A stretch of 64,000 bases of DNA from Anaerolineae bacterium (GTDB lineage: Bacteria; Chloroflexota; Anaerolineae; Aggregatilineales; Phototrophicaceae), in NCBI GenBank assembly GCA_017303635.1, contig JAFLCG010000010.1, forward strand, positions 186,001-250,000, read 5' to 3'. Shown piece after piece: positions 22,434-31,020 of this stretch. The notes beneath the pieces are model-generated. The model did not search any database, was not told where the DNA came from, and was given only the letters and a program-made list of their open reading frames with translations. The position numbers and the translations under genes were made by a program. Each line of letters opens with the position of its first letter. The stretch's first letter is position 1.

Positions 22434-22485
22434 CCCCTCTCCCAAAATCCGCCGTCTGCCGAAGACGGCGCGGCGGGGAGAGGGG
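22434..22485. repeat. REP-like palindromic repeat
   Basis: CCCCTCTCCC (22434-22443) pairs with GGGAGAGGGG (22476-22485), and inside it GCCGTCT (22451-22457) pairs with AGACGGC (22463-22469). The preceding CCCTCACCCCCAA is part of a repeat commonly seen between genes in many bacteria. It fills the 127-bp gap between asnB and the flippase gene and can fold into a long two-part hairpin, perhaps ending or protecting the asnB message. Confidence 0.65.
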
Positions 22486-22529
22486 AGCCAAATACAGGAA
22501 ATGCCTGAGCAGTTGCGTAAGGTAAGTGA

Positions 22530-24029
22530 ATGACTACCCTGAGTACAGCCGATGCCCGCCGCGCGGCCCGTAATGCCAGCGCGATTGCGGCTTCCAGCAT
22601 CCTCAGCCGGGGCATTCAATTCGGCTGGCAGTTGATCTTTGTGCTGCTGGTTTCGCAGGAAGCCTTTGGCATCTACGGCGCAGTCAGCAGTTTTGTGCAG
22701 ATCGGCACCGCGATTGCCGGATTTGGGCTGGGCTTGATCGTCATCCGCGAGGTCGCTCGCCGACCCGATCAATCCGGGCGCTACCTGACGGCGACCCTGT
22801 TCCTGCAAACCCTGTTCGCGCTGCTGGCCTACGTGGGCCTGAACATGGCGGCAGCGCTGGGCGGGTACAGCGAAGCGGTGCGCGTCTTTCTGGCACTGGC
22901 AGCCATCAACCTGATTATTGATACATTGGGCAACATCGCTTTTGACCAGTTGATGGCCCATGAGCGCATGGTGGAAACCTCGATCATCAGCGTCGTGCAT
23001 GTGCTGGCGATGATGATCCTGGCGTTCACGGGGCTGCGACTGGGTTACAGCCTGTTCGGGGTCTATGCCGGGGTGGCGCTGTCGGGTCTGCTGCGGGCAG
23101 GATTGCTGTGGTGGCGGCTGCGACTGGCCGATGTCCTGCCAGCATGGCCGATGGATCGCGCCGTGGCGCGGAGCCTGCTGGTGAATGCGGCACCGATTGC
23201 CCTGAGCAGCGTGTTATATCTGGCCTATCAGCAGATGGACAAGCTGCTCACCAACCGCTTCGTGGGCGACCGGGAGACCGCTTATCTCTCGCTGGCGTTC
23301 GTGGTCATCTTTGGGTTGGTCGAGGTATTAAATACCACGGTTCTGACGGCGCTGTATCCGTTGATGTCCCGGGCGGCGGTAGACCGCAGTAGCGAGCGAT
23401 TTGGCTTCATGGTGGACAAGGTGAGTATGTTTACCTTCGCGCTCCTGCTGCCGATTGCGCTGGTGCTGACTTTCTTCGGCGAGGCGCTGATCGTGCCGAT
23501 TTTTCAGGAACGCTACCGCACGACTGCGCATATCCTGTCGGTCTTCATCTGGTACGCGCTCCTCTCCATGACCAATAATGCGCTGGTGCAGGGTTTGATG
23601 ACACAGAATCGGCAGCGCCGGGTGCTGCTGAACCGGGTATGTGGTCTGGTGGTCAATCTGGTCAGCCTGCTCCTGCTGCTGCCCACCTTTGGTGTGATGG
23701 GCGCGCCGTTGGCCTCGGTCATCGCGGAGTCGGTGGCGGCGGCTCTGACTCTGCTGACATTCCGTGCTCACGGTTGGGATCGGCGGCAGTTCCTTTTACA
23801 AATCGGACGGCTGGCACTGTGGGGGGCGGTGGTTGCCGGGGTGATGTGGGTGGTGGGTGCGATCAATCCGTATCTCGGTATCCTCGTCGGGGTGATAGTC
23901 TATGCCACAGGGCTGATGTTCCTGCCGATTCTGCGCTCGCACGACTGGGACTTCCTCTACCGGTTGTTAAGTGCGCTGCCGTTGGGCGGGATGGTCAGCC
24001 GGGTGTGGAAGCGGGAGGTGAGTGGCTAG
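22530..24029 (+). CDS. Polysaccharide flippase (Wzx/MATE-like, MOP superfamily)
   Basis: This 499-residue protein has about 14 hydrophobic helices spread evenly from residue 15 to 480 and no catalytic motif, as in oligosaccharide flippases of the MOP superfamily. The N-terminal RNASAIAASSILSRGIQFGWQ and the central NAAPIALSSVLYLAYQQMDKLLTNRF (start of the second six-helix half) match this family. It moves lipid-linked saccharides across the membrane. With asnB upstream it suggests a surface-glycan role. The start is ATG 22530, with GTAAG upstream as a weak ribosome site. Confidence 0.85.
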   Translation: MTTLSTADARRAARNASAIAASSILSRGIQFGWQLIFVLLVSQEAFGIYGAVSSFVQIGTAIAGFGLGLIVIREVARRPDQSGRYLTATLFLQTLFALLAYVGLNMAAALGGYSEAVRVFLALAAINLIIDTLGNIAFDQLMAHERMVETSIISVVHVLAMMILAFTGLRLGYSLFGVYAGVALSGLLRAGLLWWRLRLADVLPAWPMDRAVARSLLVNAAPIALSSVLYLAYQQMDKLLTNRFVGDRETAYLSLAFVVIFGLVEVLNTTVLTALYPLMSRAAVDRSSERFGFMVDKVSMFTFALLLPIALVLTFFGEALIVPIFQERYRTTAHILSVFIWYALLSMTNNALVQGLMTQNRQRRVLLNRVCGLVVNLVSLLLLLPTFGVMGAPLASVIAESVAAALTLLTFRAHGWDRRQFLLQIGRLALWGAVVAGVMWVVGAINPYLGILVGVIVYATGLMFLPILRSHDWDFLYRLLSALPLGGMVSRVWKREVSG

Positions 24030-24030
24030 A

Positions 24031-24058
24031 GGTCGGTGGTCAGTGGCTGGTGGAAAGT
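24031..24058 (+). repeat. Heptamer tandem repeat (GGTCAGT/GGCTGGT type)
   Basis: Four consecutive 7-base units directly follow the flippase stop: GGTCGGT, GGTCAGT, GGCTGGT, GGAAAGT. The same unit types recur at 33290-33317. The remaining gap to 24224 shows GGAATG...CATTCC as a loose inverted pair (24108, 24146) and no reading frame worth calling. Confidence 0.6.
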
Positions 24059-24223
24059 CGTCGCGCTGCGCCCGCCAGTGGTTCAAAACCACCGGCTAGA
24101 TCTGGAATGACGCCCCACAGGGACTTCCTGCGGTCGCACTGAAGGCATTCCGGTCTTGGCGGTTAAAACTTTCGTTCTTCAGTCATAGTCGCTCTGGACT
24201 TCTCTTTTCCTGTGAACTTCCGC

Positions 24224-24577
24224 TTACTTCCCCTCACCCTCGCCGACGGGTTCCTTGCCGGTGGTGACGCTGATCCATTCCGGGCGATCCCCGCGCAGAT
24301 GCCCATAGACCGGCTTTTCATTGCGGAGCATATCGACGAAGGGGCCAATATCGGCAATGGGCAGGAAGAAGTAGCCCTTCTTATTGCGGACATCGTAGAA
24401 CGGATCGGGGAAGTCGCTGGTCGGGTCGAGGAAGTAGACATCCATGGTGTACTCGCCACCAGTGCACCGGATGAGCGCCCGCACGGCGGCACTCACCCCG
24501 TTAAAGGTCTGCCGCTCCAACTGCCGCCAGACGATCATGTACTCGGTGATCTCGAACAGTTGCACGTCCATCGTCAT
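24224..24577 (-). CDS. Hypothetical protein
   Basis: This 117-residue soluble protein has an alternation of strands and helices: DVQLFEITEYMIVWRQLERQTF, CTGGEYTMDVYFLDPTSDFPDP, KKGYFFLPIADIGPFVDMLRNEKP. No cofactor or catalytic motif is evident. AGGAGTC on the minus strand before the start gives a good ribosome site. It is monocistronic, convergent with the flippase and divergent from the AT-rich gene. No family recognised. Confidence 0.6.
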   Translation of the reverse strand: MTMDVQLFEITEYMIVWRQLERQTFNGVSAAVRALIRCTGGEYTMDVYFLDPTSDFPDPFYDVRNKKGYFFLPIADIGPFVDMLRNEKPVYGHLRGDRPEWISVTTGKEPVGEGEGK

Positions 24578-24690
24578 GTGGGGACTCCTTGCATGATAGT
24601 AGTTTATCAGTAACTGAATTTATGTTCTAGATTGCACTGGACATGATAGTAAGTTGATATAGAATTTATTTAAAGGTATAGGTATTGACG

Positions 24691-25434
24691 ATGGTAGATT
24701 ACAGTCTCCACAAACATTTCTATCAATCATACATTGTTGATGAGGACTTACTTCGACATATCGATCATTTGCTATGTGATGTGTCTCCAAAGCGTAGATG
24801 GGATATCTCATTGAGTGACAATGGAAGTATTAGTTTTTCCTCACTAGAGGAACTGCTTAAATTTCCAAACGTGTCAGAACGCAGCATTACTAACATTGAG
24901 ATAAGGGCATATTCACTTGATAAATCAATTACGATTTCCTTTGACAAAGGATTCATGACTGATTTACCCGTTACTAAGATTTATTTACACAGTAATGACG
25001 AAAGGGATATCGATTACTATCTCAAGAGATGCACGCAACTTATTAATGATTCTCGAAGAGGGAAAGTATATTCGTTTTTTGCTCAACTGAATTTATTTGG
25101 CCTAGTTAGTACTGGATTATTTGTCCTTAGCTGGTACGGTATGATTTCCAGTCCAATGAGTCCAGGGGAGCAATTTAGGACATTCATAAACGGTATCTTT
25201 TCTGAAAAGGCAGTATTTATTGTCGCTATTCTTGTAGTTTACGTATTCGTATTACTTGTGATTACACGTATTCTCGATACCATTCAAAGAATCCTATTTC
25301 CATCCTGCACCTTTGCAATAGGAGCAGGAGTCAAACGGGAACGAATATCGGATAACCTACGCAACACAGTTCTTGTCGGTGGGATTGCATTGCCCTTTAT
25401 TTGGTTTGTCATCACATCACTACTGACTGGCTGA
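24691..25434 (+). CDS. AT-rich gene for a membrane protein of unknown function, probably acquired
   Basis: This protein is 247 residues from ATG 24691; TTG 24685 is an equally possible start, and AAAGG and AGGT precede them. The N-terminal 130 residues are soluble and charged. Three hydrophobic segments follow near residues 140-158, 172-195 and 223-244. Base composition is visibly far more AT-rich than all neighbours, with codons such as TTA, ATA and AAA that are otherwise rare here. This points to horizontal gain. No family recognised. Confidence 0.6.
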   Translation: MVDYSLHKHFYQSYIVDEDLLRHIDHLLCDVSPKRRWDISLSDNGSISFSSLEELLKFPNVSERSITNIEIRAYSLDKSITISFDKGFMTDLPVTKIYLHSNDERDIDYYLKRCTQLINDSRRGKVYSFFAQLNLFGLVSTGLFVLSWYGMISSPMSPGEQFRTFINGIFSEKAVFIVAILVVYVFVLLVITRILDTIQRILFPSCTFAIGAGVKRERISDNLRNTVLVGGIALPFIWFVITSLLTG

Positions 25435-25518
25435 TAGAGCCTTAATTTGCATGGATCAGTTCTCAGCACCTCGTACTTCGCGCACCTTAACGCTGTACTG
25501 AGAACTGTAGGCTTGTTC

Positions 25519-27608
25519 CTATCCCGCCTGCTTATTGAGAATATCCATCTCCTGACGGACGGTCTCGTACAGGGTCTCCGCACGGAGCTGCGCCAGCGAG
25601 TAGCAGGGGCCGCCCATGCGCTCCGCCAGCTTGGCCGCCAGCCCTTGATCGAAGGCGACGTGTTCCATGTTGATGGTCACGGTGCGGATGTTATCGAACT
25701 TGAGGCCGTCAGCGATGCGGTTGGCCTCTTCCTGCGGGGCGAGAGTCGTACTCATGGAGACATTGCCCGCGCCATCGGTCAGCAGGATCATCAGCGGCAG
25801 CACATCCGGGTGCAGCGTCTTCTCCCGGCGGATGGTTTCGTAGGCCAGCAGCAGCCCGGCGGAGAGCGGAGTCTTGCCGCCGACCGGGATGTCTGTCAGG
25901 GCTTGTTTTGCCAGCGTGACCGAGTTGGTCGGCGGCAGCACCATGCTGGCGCGGTCTTTCTGAAAGACGATGAGGCCCACGCGGTCACGCCGTTGATAGG
26001 CATCGGTCAACAGGGACATGATGGCGCCCTTGGTGGCCGCCATACGCTCGGAGACGGCCATGCTCCACGAGGCATCGACCACAAACAGGATCAGGTTGGC
26101 TGTCCGGCGCACGCGGACTTTGCGGTGCAGGTCAGTCTTGTTCAGGGCGTAGGCCATGCCGCTTTGCTTAAGACCTTCGGCCCGCGCTTTCTGGAAGGGA
26201 GCGGCGGCACGCAGGGTGGCATCAAAGGCAATATCGGAGGACTTTTTGCTGCCCATCGGCACGGCGCGGATGTAATGACCACGCTTGCGGTCGGTCTTGG
26301 TGCGTGACCGCCGACCGGCGTGTTTACGGGTCAGTTTATCGAGGTTGGTCTGGAGCTTGCGGGGGGCGAACTCCCCGCCGGATTTGATCTTCTTGCCGCC
26401 TTCCCACCAGTACGTCTGCTGATTATCAAAGACGCTCTGAGGGGTTGGATCGGTCTGACCTAAATCCGGCAGGTTTTCGTTTTGTTCACTGGCTACGGAT
26501 TGGCTTTTTTTTTCACTGCGTTTTCTTCAGAACCTTCAGCCGCTTCGCTGGCCTCTTCGCCCTGGCCCCACTCGGTGTTGGCCTGTTCAAGCTGCTGCTC
26601 GACATTGGACATGTTCATCTGTCCATCAGCGAACGGGCCGCGCTTGAGGCGGTGCGGCAACGCCAATTCAGCCGCCATCAGAATGTCGCGGTTTTCCAGC
26701 CAGGTACGGCCTTCAAAGGCGGCATGGGCGCGGGCAGCCTTCAGGATCACCAGGTCAGCGCGGTGGCCGTCAATGTGGAGGCCGCCGGTGATGGTGGCAA
26801 TGTTGAAGAGTTCGCGTCGACCGTACTCCACCGCATCCGCAATTTCGCGGGCGGCAGCAATCTGGTCGGAGAGTTTCTGTTCTTCACCCGCCCAGGCGCG
26901 GCGGAAGGCTTCGGCATCGGTTTCGTACTGGATGTGCCGTTCGAGGATTTCCATGCGGTCATTGGCGTTGCTGATGCCCTTGACCTCGACCGACAGCGCG
27001 AAACGGTCCAGCAATTGTGGACGCAGGTCACCTTCTTCCGGGTTCATGGTGCCAACCAGGATGAAGCGGGCGGGATGCGTGAAGCTGATGCCTTCGCGCT
27101 CGACCACGTTCACACCCATCGCCGCTGAGTCCAGCAGCAGGTCCACGACATGATCATCCAGCAGGTTGACTTCATCCACGTACAGGATGCCCCGGTTAGC
27201 CGCTGCCAGCACACCCGGCTCGAAGTGTTTTTCACCCTTCTGGATGGCTTTTTCGATATCCAGCGTGCCGACCACCCGGTCTTCGGTGGCGCTGACCGGC
27301 AGATCGACAAAGCGGGTACGGCGGCGCTCGGTCTTAAGTTCTTCACCCCGTTCGGCCCGAGCGCGGATTTCATCCGACCAGGTGTCCGGGCGCTTGGGAT
27401 CATCACCATAAGGGGAGCCGATGACCACTTCAATATCCGGCAGGAGGGCAGCCAACGCACGAGCCGCGGTGGATTTACCGGTGCCGCGTTCGCCACGAAT
27501 GAGCACACCGCCGATGCGGGTATCAATGGCGTTGAGGATCAACGCACGTTTCATCGTCTCCTGCCCGACGATAGCGGTGAAGGGGTAAACCGAGGGCCGT
27601 CTTGTCAT
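25519..27608 (-). CDS. chlD: ChlD/BchD-type chelatase subunit made by -1 frameshift (AAA+ plus VWA)
   Basis: Joining the AAA+ frame (27608-26505) to the VWA frame (26505-25519) by a -1 shift in the nine-A run gives a 696-residue protein, the normal size of ChlD/BchD. The second part has an acidic/basic linker (KKIKSGGEFAPRKLQTNL), then a VWA domain with MIDAS residues DASWS (near residue 480), the Thr of GGKTPLS and LLTDGAGN. The VWA frame has no ATG, GTG or ribosome site between its first in-frame stop upstream (about 26527) and the conserved linker. ATG 26262 would cut off conserved linker sequence. ChlD works with ChlI and a large ChlH/CobN subunit to insert Mg or Co into tetrapyrroles; no large subunit is in the window. 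Confidence 0.8.
26493..27608 (-). CDS. chlI: ChlI/BchI-type AAA+ chelatase ATPase (unshifted product)
   Basis: This 371-residue protein starts at ATG 27608. Walker A is GERGTGKST (near residue 39), Walker B is ILYVDEVNLLDD (near 143), and the family inserts are present (FPVSATEDRVVGTLDIEKA type and GVNVVEREGISFTHPARF). NPEEGDLRPQLLDRF and an arginine finger follow. The C-terminus ends in an acidic tail and then VKKKANP, encoded by the nine-A run and stop TAG at 26495-26493. Normal decoding gives this small subunit. A -1 slip gives the long VWA protein, so one gene could supply both chelatase ATPase subunits. Confidence 0.88.
   Translation of the reverse strand: MTRRPSVYPFTAIVGQETMKRALILNAIDTRIGGVLIRGERGTGKSTAARALAALLPDIEVVIGSPYGDDPKRPDTWSDEIRARAERGEELKTERRRTRFVDLPVSATEDRVVGTLDIEKAIQKGEKHFEPGVLAAANRGILYVDEVNLLDDHVVDLLLDSAAMGVNVVEREGISFTHPARFILVGTMNPEEGDLRPQLLDRFALSVEVKGISNANDRMEILERHIQYETDAEAFRRAWAGEEQKLSDQIAAAREIADAVEYGRRELFNIATITGGLHIDGHRADLVILKAARAHAAFEGRTWLENRDILMAAELALPHRLKRGPFADGQMNMSNVEQQLEQANTEWGQGEEASEAAEGSEENAVKKKANP
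26505..26513 (-). promoter_or_regulatory. Nine-A slippery run: programmed -1 frameshift or transcript slippage site
   Basis: The minus strand reads GTGAAAAAAAAAGCC. In the ChlI frame the codons are GTG AAA AAA AAA GCC, with a stop 9 bases after the run. In the VWA frame they are GAA AAA AAA AGC. A -1 slip on A-AAA-AAA, or one extra A added by RNA polymerase, joins the two. Weak Shine-Dalgarno-like GAAG lies about 11 nt upstream; I see no strong stem-loop just downstream. Confidence 0.75.
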
Positions 27609-27723
27609 GTGAAGGATGTTCCATTCCAGTGAGAAGCAACAGAAGCATTATAACCTAGCCACCTTGCGGGTCAATTGCCAGCGCAGGCCAGTGAAGAAGT
27701 GAAGAAGTACAGAGTGGAGACCG

Positions 27724-27744
27724 GCTGATAGCTCATAGCTGATA
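27724..27744 (-). repeat. Heptamer tandem repeat (TATCAGC type)
   Basis: On the plus strand GCTGATA, GCTCATA, GCTGATA follow each other; on the minus strand this is TATCAGC-type heptamers, the same unit as the seven-copy tract at 62192-62240. It lies in the 174-bp gap upstream of the chelatase gene, which also holds two GAAGAAGT units (27692-27710). Confidence 0.6.
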
Positions 27745-27782
27745 GCCAGACTGGAATCTGATAGCCACCAGCCGCTCCGCTT

Positions 27783-28505
27783 CTACGTTGGTTGCGGTAT
27801 AGGCGTCACCGGCCAGGCACCGAGGGCTTCCAGGAGGGATTGACCTGTTAGGCCGTTATCCAGCAGGGCCTCGACCTCGCTGAACATCGCGCGGACAGTC
27901 GTGAAATAGCCTGGCGCGTTAAAGGTGACTGTCAGGTAGCCGAGGCGTGCGGGTAGATCCGCTTCGGCGCTGAACTCAACCAGTAGTTCGTAGGCTTTCA
28001 TATACGACTCGGCCAGTGCAGGCGCATTGGTCAGGGTGAGGCTGTAGATGTTCAGATGAAAATCGGTCGTCATGGCGGCGAAGTAGGCGACGGCGGGTGT
28101 ACCACTGCGATAGTCCAGGCAGTTTTCGCCATAAGCTTCGGCAAAGACGCCGGCCCTAAATTCAGCCTCGGTTAACCAATCCTGAACCTGTTGGGTCATT
28201 TCGGGCAAAGGTTCCGATGCCCACTGCCAAGCGCATTGGAGATAAGCAGGTGACGAGGTGGCGGTATTGGAATGAGTTGTGGTCAGCGTGGGGGTTGCGC
28301 TGTGAAGCGGGATGGCCGTCGATGAAGGGGTCAGGCTGACTCGGTGTGTTGGGCTGACAGTGACGGGCGGGCGTGTTTGGGTGAGTCGCGTCACGGAAGC
28401 GGGCTGGTCAGCGGTGAGGGTGACGACGCCGACCAGCGCAATGATGACAATCGTAATGAGGCTGAACCAGAATAGGGCAATGGTGCGTGCTGGTTGTCCA
28501 GGCAT
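27783..28505 (-). CDS. Membrane-anchored exported protein with Ser/Thr linker
   Basis: This 240-residue protein has one membrane segment (residues 9-32), a Thr/Pro/Ser-rich linker (to about 88), then a mostly helical extracytoplasmic domain (CAWQWASEPLPEMTQQVQDWL... to the end) with two cysteines, probably in a disulfide. The domain contains SYMKAYELLVEFSAEADLPARL. Function unknown; the layout is common among exported proteins of this phylum. It is monocistronic, between chelatase and oxidoreductase genes on the same strand. Confidence 0.6.
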   Translation of the reverse strand: MPGQPARTIALFWFSLITIVIIALVGVVTLTADQPASVTRLTQTRPPVTVSPTHRVSLTPSSTAIPLHSATPTLTTTHSNTATSSPAYLQCAWQWASEPLPEMTQQVQDWLTEAEFRAGVFAEAYGENCLDYRSGTPAVAYFAAMTTDFHLNIYSLTLTNAPALAESYMKAYELLVEFSAEADLPARLGYLTVTFNAPGYFTTVRAMFSEVEALLDNGLTGQSLLEALGAWPVTPIPQPT

Positions 28506-28596
28506 GGCAATACCTCGTCTTCCACGTAGCTTCTACTAGCAAGACGTGCTGCGGGTTCAGATGGTTCCATCCATGGGGGATGTTGGCCTTGACCTA

Positions 28597-29541
28597 TCAG
28601 GCAAAACTTGGCAATACATCGGCTGCCAGTTGTTCCAGACCGTCGATGTCATCCTGGTCGAGCCATTGCAGCATGAAGCGCTGAACACCGGCTTCGGCAT
28701 AGCGCCCCAGTTGTTCAACCAGGGCTGGCCCAGTGCCGACCAGCATCCCGGCGGCGCGCAAGCCTTCGGCACCGTCTTTGATGCCCCAACCAGCGGCAGT
28801 TGCCTCGATTTTGCGGTTTAAGGCAGTCTCATCACGGTCATAGACCACCCGTGTCATCAACGAACGTTTGACGCTGTGTGGTTCGCGCCCCTGGGCTTGC
28901 AGCATGTCGTCCAGCCGGGAGGAGCGCTGCTTGAACAGATCAAGCGAGGCGTAGACTGCGTTCCATTCCTGGGCATACTGGGCAACCAGTGGCAGGGTTT
29001 TCTCTGGTCCATTGCCGCCAATCAGTACCGGCGGTCCAGCAGGCCGGGCTGGATGGGGGAGCAGAACGGCATCATCGACCGAGAAATGCCGACCCCGATA
29101 GGTGACAGGATGCTGACTGGCCAGCAACCGGGTGGTGATTGCCAGGGCATCCGTGAACATGGCGTAGCGGGTTTCAAAGTCGTAGAAGGGGACACCAAAT
29201 TTATTGTGTTCGCGTTCCTGCCATCCTGCGCCTAATCCCAGCACCAGCCGTCCGTTACTCAGGTCATCAACCGCCGCTGCCATGCGTACCGTCATGGACG
29301 GATGGCGGAATGTCACCGGAGAGACCAATGGGCCGAATTCGATGCGTTTTGTGGCAGTGGCCGCATAGGTCAGGGAGACCCACAATTCCAGCGAGTCTTT
29401 ATCGGGCGGGTTGTTATTGGTGAAGTGATCGGAACGGAACAGGCACTGAAATCCAAAATCTTCGGCAGCCTGGAGCAACCGCTGCCAACGCTGCCAATTG
29501 AGGCCATCCTGTCCTTCTATCATCAAGCCAATCTGTGTCAT
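28597..29541 (-). CDS. Luciferase-like (LLM class) flavin/F420-dependent oxidoreductase
   Basis: This 314-residue protein has the bacterial-luciferase TIM-barrel pattern. It starts IGLMIEGQDGLNWQRWQRL, then has FRSDHFTNNN (substrate and flavin pocket), TKRIEFGPLVSPVTFRHP, LVLGLGAGWQEREHNKFGVPF and PVLIGGNGPEKTLPLVAQYAQEWN. These are typical of F420- or FMN-dependent LLM enzymes. The substrate cannot be told. It is divergent from the kinase-like gene at 29623. Confidence 0.85.
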   Translation of the reverse strand: MTQIGLMIEGQDGLNWQRWQRLLQAAEDFGFQCLFRSDHFTNNNPPDKDSLELWVSLTYAATATKRIEFGPLVSPVTFRHPSMTVRMAAAVDDLSNGRLVLGLGAGWQEREHNKFGVPFYDFETRYAMFTDALAITTRLLASQHPVTYRGRHFSVDDAVLLPHPARPAGPPVLIGGNGPEKTLPLVAQYAQEWNAVYASLDLFKQRSSRLDDMLQAQGREPHSVKRSLMTRVVYDRDETALNRKIEATAAGWGIKDGAEGLRAAGMLVGTGPALVEQLGRYAEAGVQRFMLQWLDQDDIDGLEQLAADVLPSFA

Positions 29542-29622
29542 GGGGCTGCCCCTTCCCGATTGAGTCCTGCGTGGGTAACATCCACAGTCTACCTGCTTTT
29601 TCCTGTTGCGGAACCATGACGT

Positions 29623-30987
29623 ATGACTGATAGCCCCGTGAAATATGTCTACTATGCACTCATTTTGCAGGCGGGTGAACCACTGCTACTTCTGAATCAG
29701 GGTGCGCTGCCGACCTTCGAGACTACCGAGGCGCACTTCTGGCAGAGCGTGTCGCACGTCAATCAGGGTTTCATGGCGATTACCGATCTCAAACTGACGA
29801 CGCTGCGCTGCCTGCAAACCCGTTTTGATGAAGCGCAGAATGCGGTCATCCGCTACTACGCCATCGAGAATCATTACCCAAAAAAGCCTTTACTGGATGG
29901 CATGCAGTGGGTCAGCCGGGATGGTTTGGCTGACGCGCTGAAGGTTCTGGATCAGCGAGCGATTATTGATCAGTGGTTTGAGTGGGTCGGGCAAGGCTTC
30001 CCTGGCCCCGACTGGTATAAGCCAACCTGGATGCACCGGGCGGGGATTGATCTGTATAACGCGATCGGCAAACTGAACCGAACTTGGGTGCCCCCCACAG
30101 AGCAGTTGCGGACGTGGGAACGCTCGGCCCTCATCCGCCTCAAGTATATTGACTGGCCCGGTGAGGATCCTGTCTGGGCGTATTTCAAAGGCGTTCCGCC
30201 GATGTTCGCCCACGAGATTCCCATCACGCGGCATTTGGGCGAGTTATTTGCCCATAATGCCCCGCACCTGCTGGATGAAGACCGTTCTGAGCGTTGGATG
30301 GTGATGCGGGACTACGGCTCCCGAACGCTGGATAAAGAAACGGATATTCGCTACTGGGAGGGCGCTTTAACCACGCTGGCGAAAATGCAAGTCGGTTCAG
30401 CGAAGGAGCTGATTGACTTCCTGTTCCGGGATGGCTGTCCGGATCGGCGCTGGGATTGGTTAACAACGCAGATCGAAGCCCTGTTGACGGCTCCGGCGGC
30501 CATGCTGACCGGGGATAGCTCTGCACTCTCTGCCGCTGAATTGGATGAACTGCGGTCGCGTCTGCCGGAATTCCAGGGCTGGCTGCGCGAGTTGCAGACT
30601 TATGCGGTGCCCATGGCTTTGGAGCATGGCGACTTCTGGCCAGGGCAGGTGCTGGTACAAGAGGAGCCTGAGCTCTACACTATCATCGACTGGTCGGATT
30701 GCTCCATCAGCCATCCGTTTTTCAGCCTGCTGTTTCTATTTGATGATGAGCCTGGACTGCCAGAGTTACCCGATGCGCGCGAGCGGCTCATCACCACCTA
30801 CCTGAAGGTGTGGACGGATTACGAATCGCTGGAACGCCTGCGGGCATGTTTTGACCTGGCGATCAAGTTCGCACCGCTGTACTACGCTGCCATTTACCAC
30901 GCGGTCATTCTGCCTGGGATGACTTTCAAATGGGAGATGAACAACATGATCCCATTTTATCTAAAGAAGCTACTGCCTTCATCGTGA
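29623..30987 (+). CDS. Aminoglycoside-phosphotransferase-like protein with NUDIX-like N-terminus
   Basis: This 454-residue protein has a C-terminal half with the phosphotransferase core: LEHGDFWPGQVLV near residue 331 (catalytic Asp of the HGD motif, but Gln where the family usually has Asn) and IIDWSD near 350 (metal-binding Asp). MRDYGSRTL near 228 and HEIPITRHLGE are also APH-like. The first 125 residues (VYYALILQAGEPLLLLN... to QWVSRDGLADAL) resemble a NUDIX fold, but no NUDIX box is present. The substrate is unknown; the neighbours give no help. Confidence 0.7.
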   Translation: MTDSPVKYVYYALILQAGEPLLLLNQGALPTFETTEAHFWQSVSHVNQGFMAITDLKLTTLRCLQTRFDEAQNAVIRYYAIENHYPKKPLLDGMQWVSRDGLADALKVLDQRAIIDQWFEWVGQGFPGPDWYKPTWMHRAGIDLYNAIGKLNRTWVPPTEQLRTWERSALIRLKYIDWPGEDPVWAYFKGVPPMFAHEIPITRHLGELFAHNAPHLLDEDRSERWMVMRDYGSRTLDKETDIRYWEGALTTLAKMQVGSAKELIDFLFRDGCPDRRWDWLTTQIEALLTAPAAMLTGDSSALSAAELDELRSRLPEFQGWLRELQTYAVPMALEHGDFWPGQVLVQEEPELYTIIDWSDCSISHPFFSLLFLFDDEPGLPELPDARERLITTYLKVWTDYESLERLRACFDLAIKFAPLYYAAIYHAVILPGMTFKWEMNNMIPFYLKKLLPSS

Positions 30988-30993
30988 GGTGTA

Positions 30994-31020
30994 TAGGGGT
31001 AACCAGCCAGGTCGCCCCTA
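30994..31020. terminator. Hairpin between convergent genes
   Basis: TAGGGG (30994-30999) pairs with CCCCTA (31015-31020), and inside it ACC pairs with GGT around a small internal loop. It lies between the stops of the 29623 gene and the leftward operon. There is no clear U-tract, so termination in either direction is uncertain. Confidence 0.35.

Noticed and set aside
25519..26262. Separate VWA gene starting at ATG 26262
   Set aside because: This start would remove the conserved linker encoded up to about 26505 and has no ribosome site; frameshift fusion explains the locus better.
25447..26307. Plus-strand open frame of 286 codons across the VWA region
   Set aside because: The minus strand carries the conserved VWA and MIDAS motifs; the plus frame has no domain and is a shadow.
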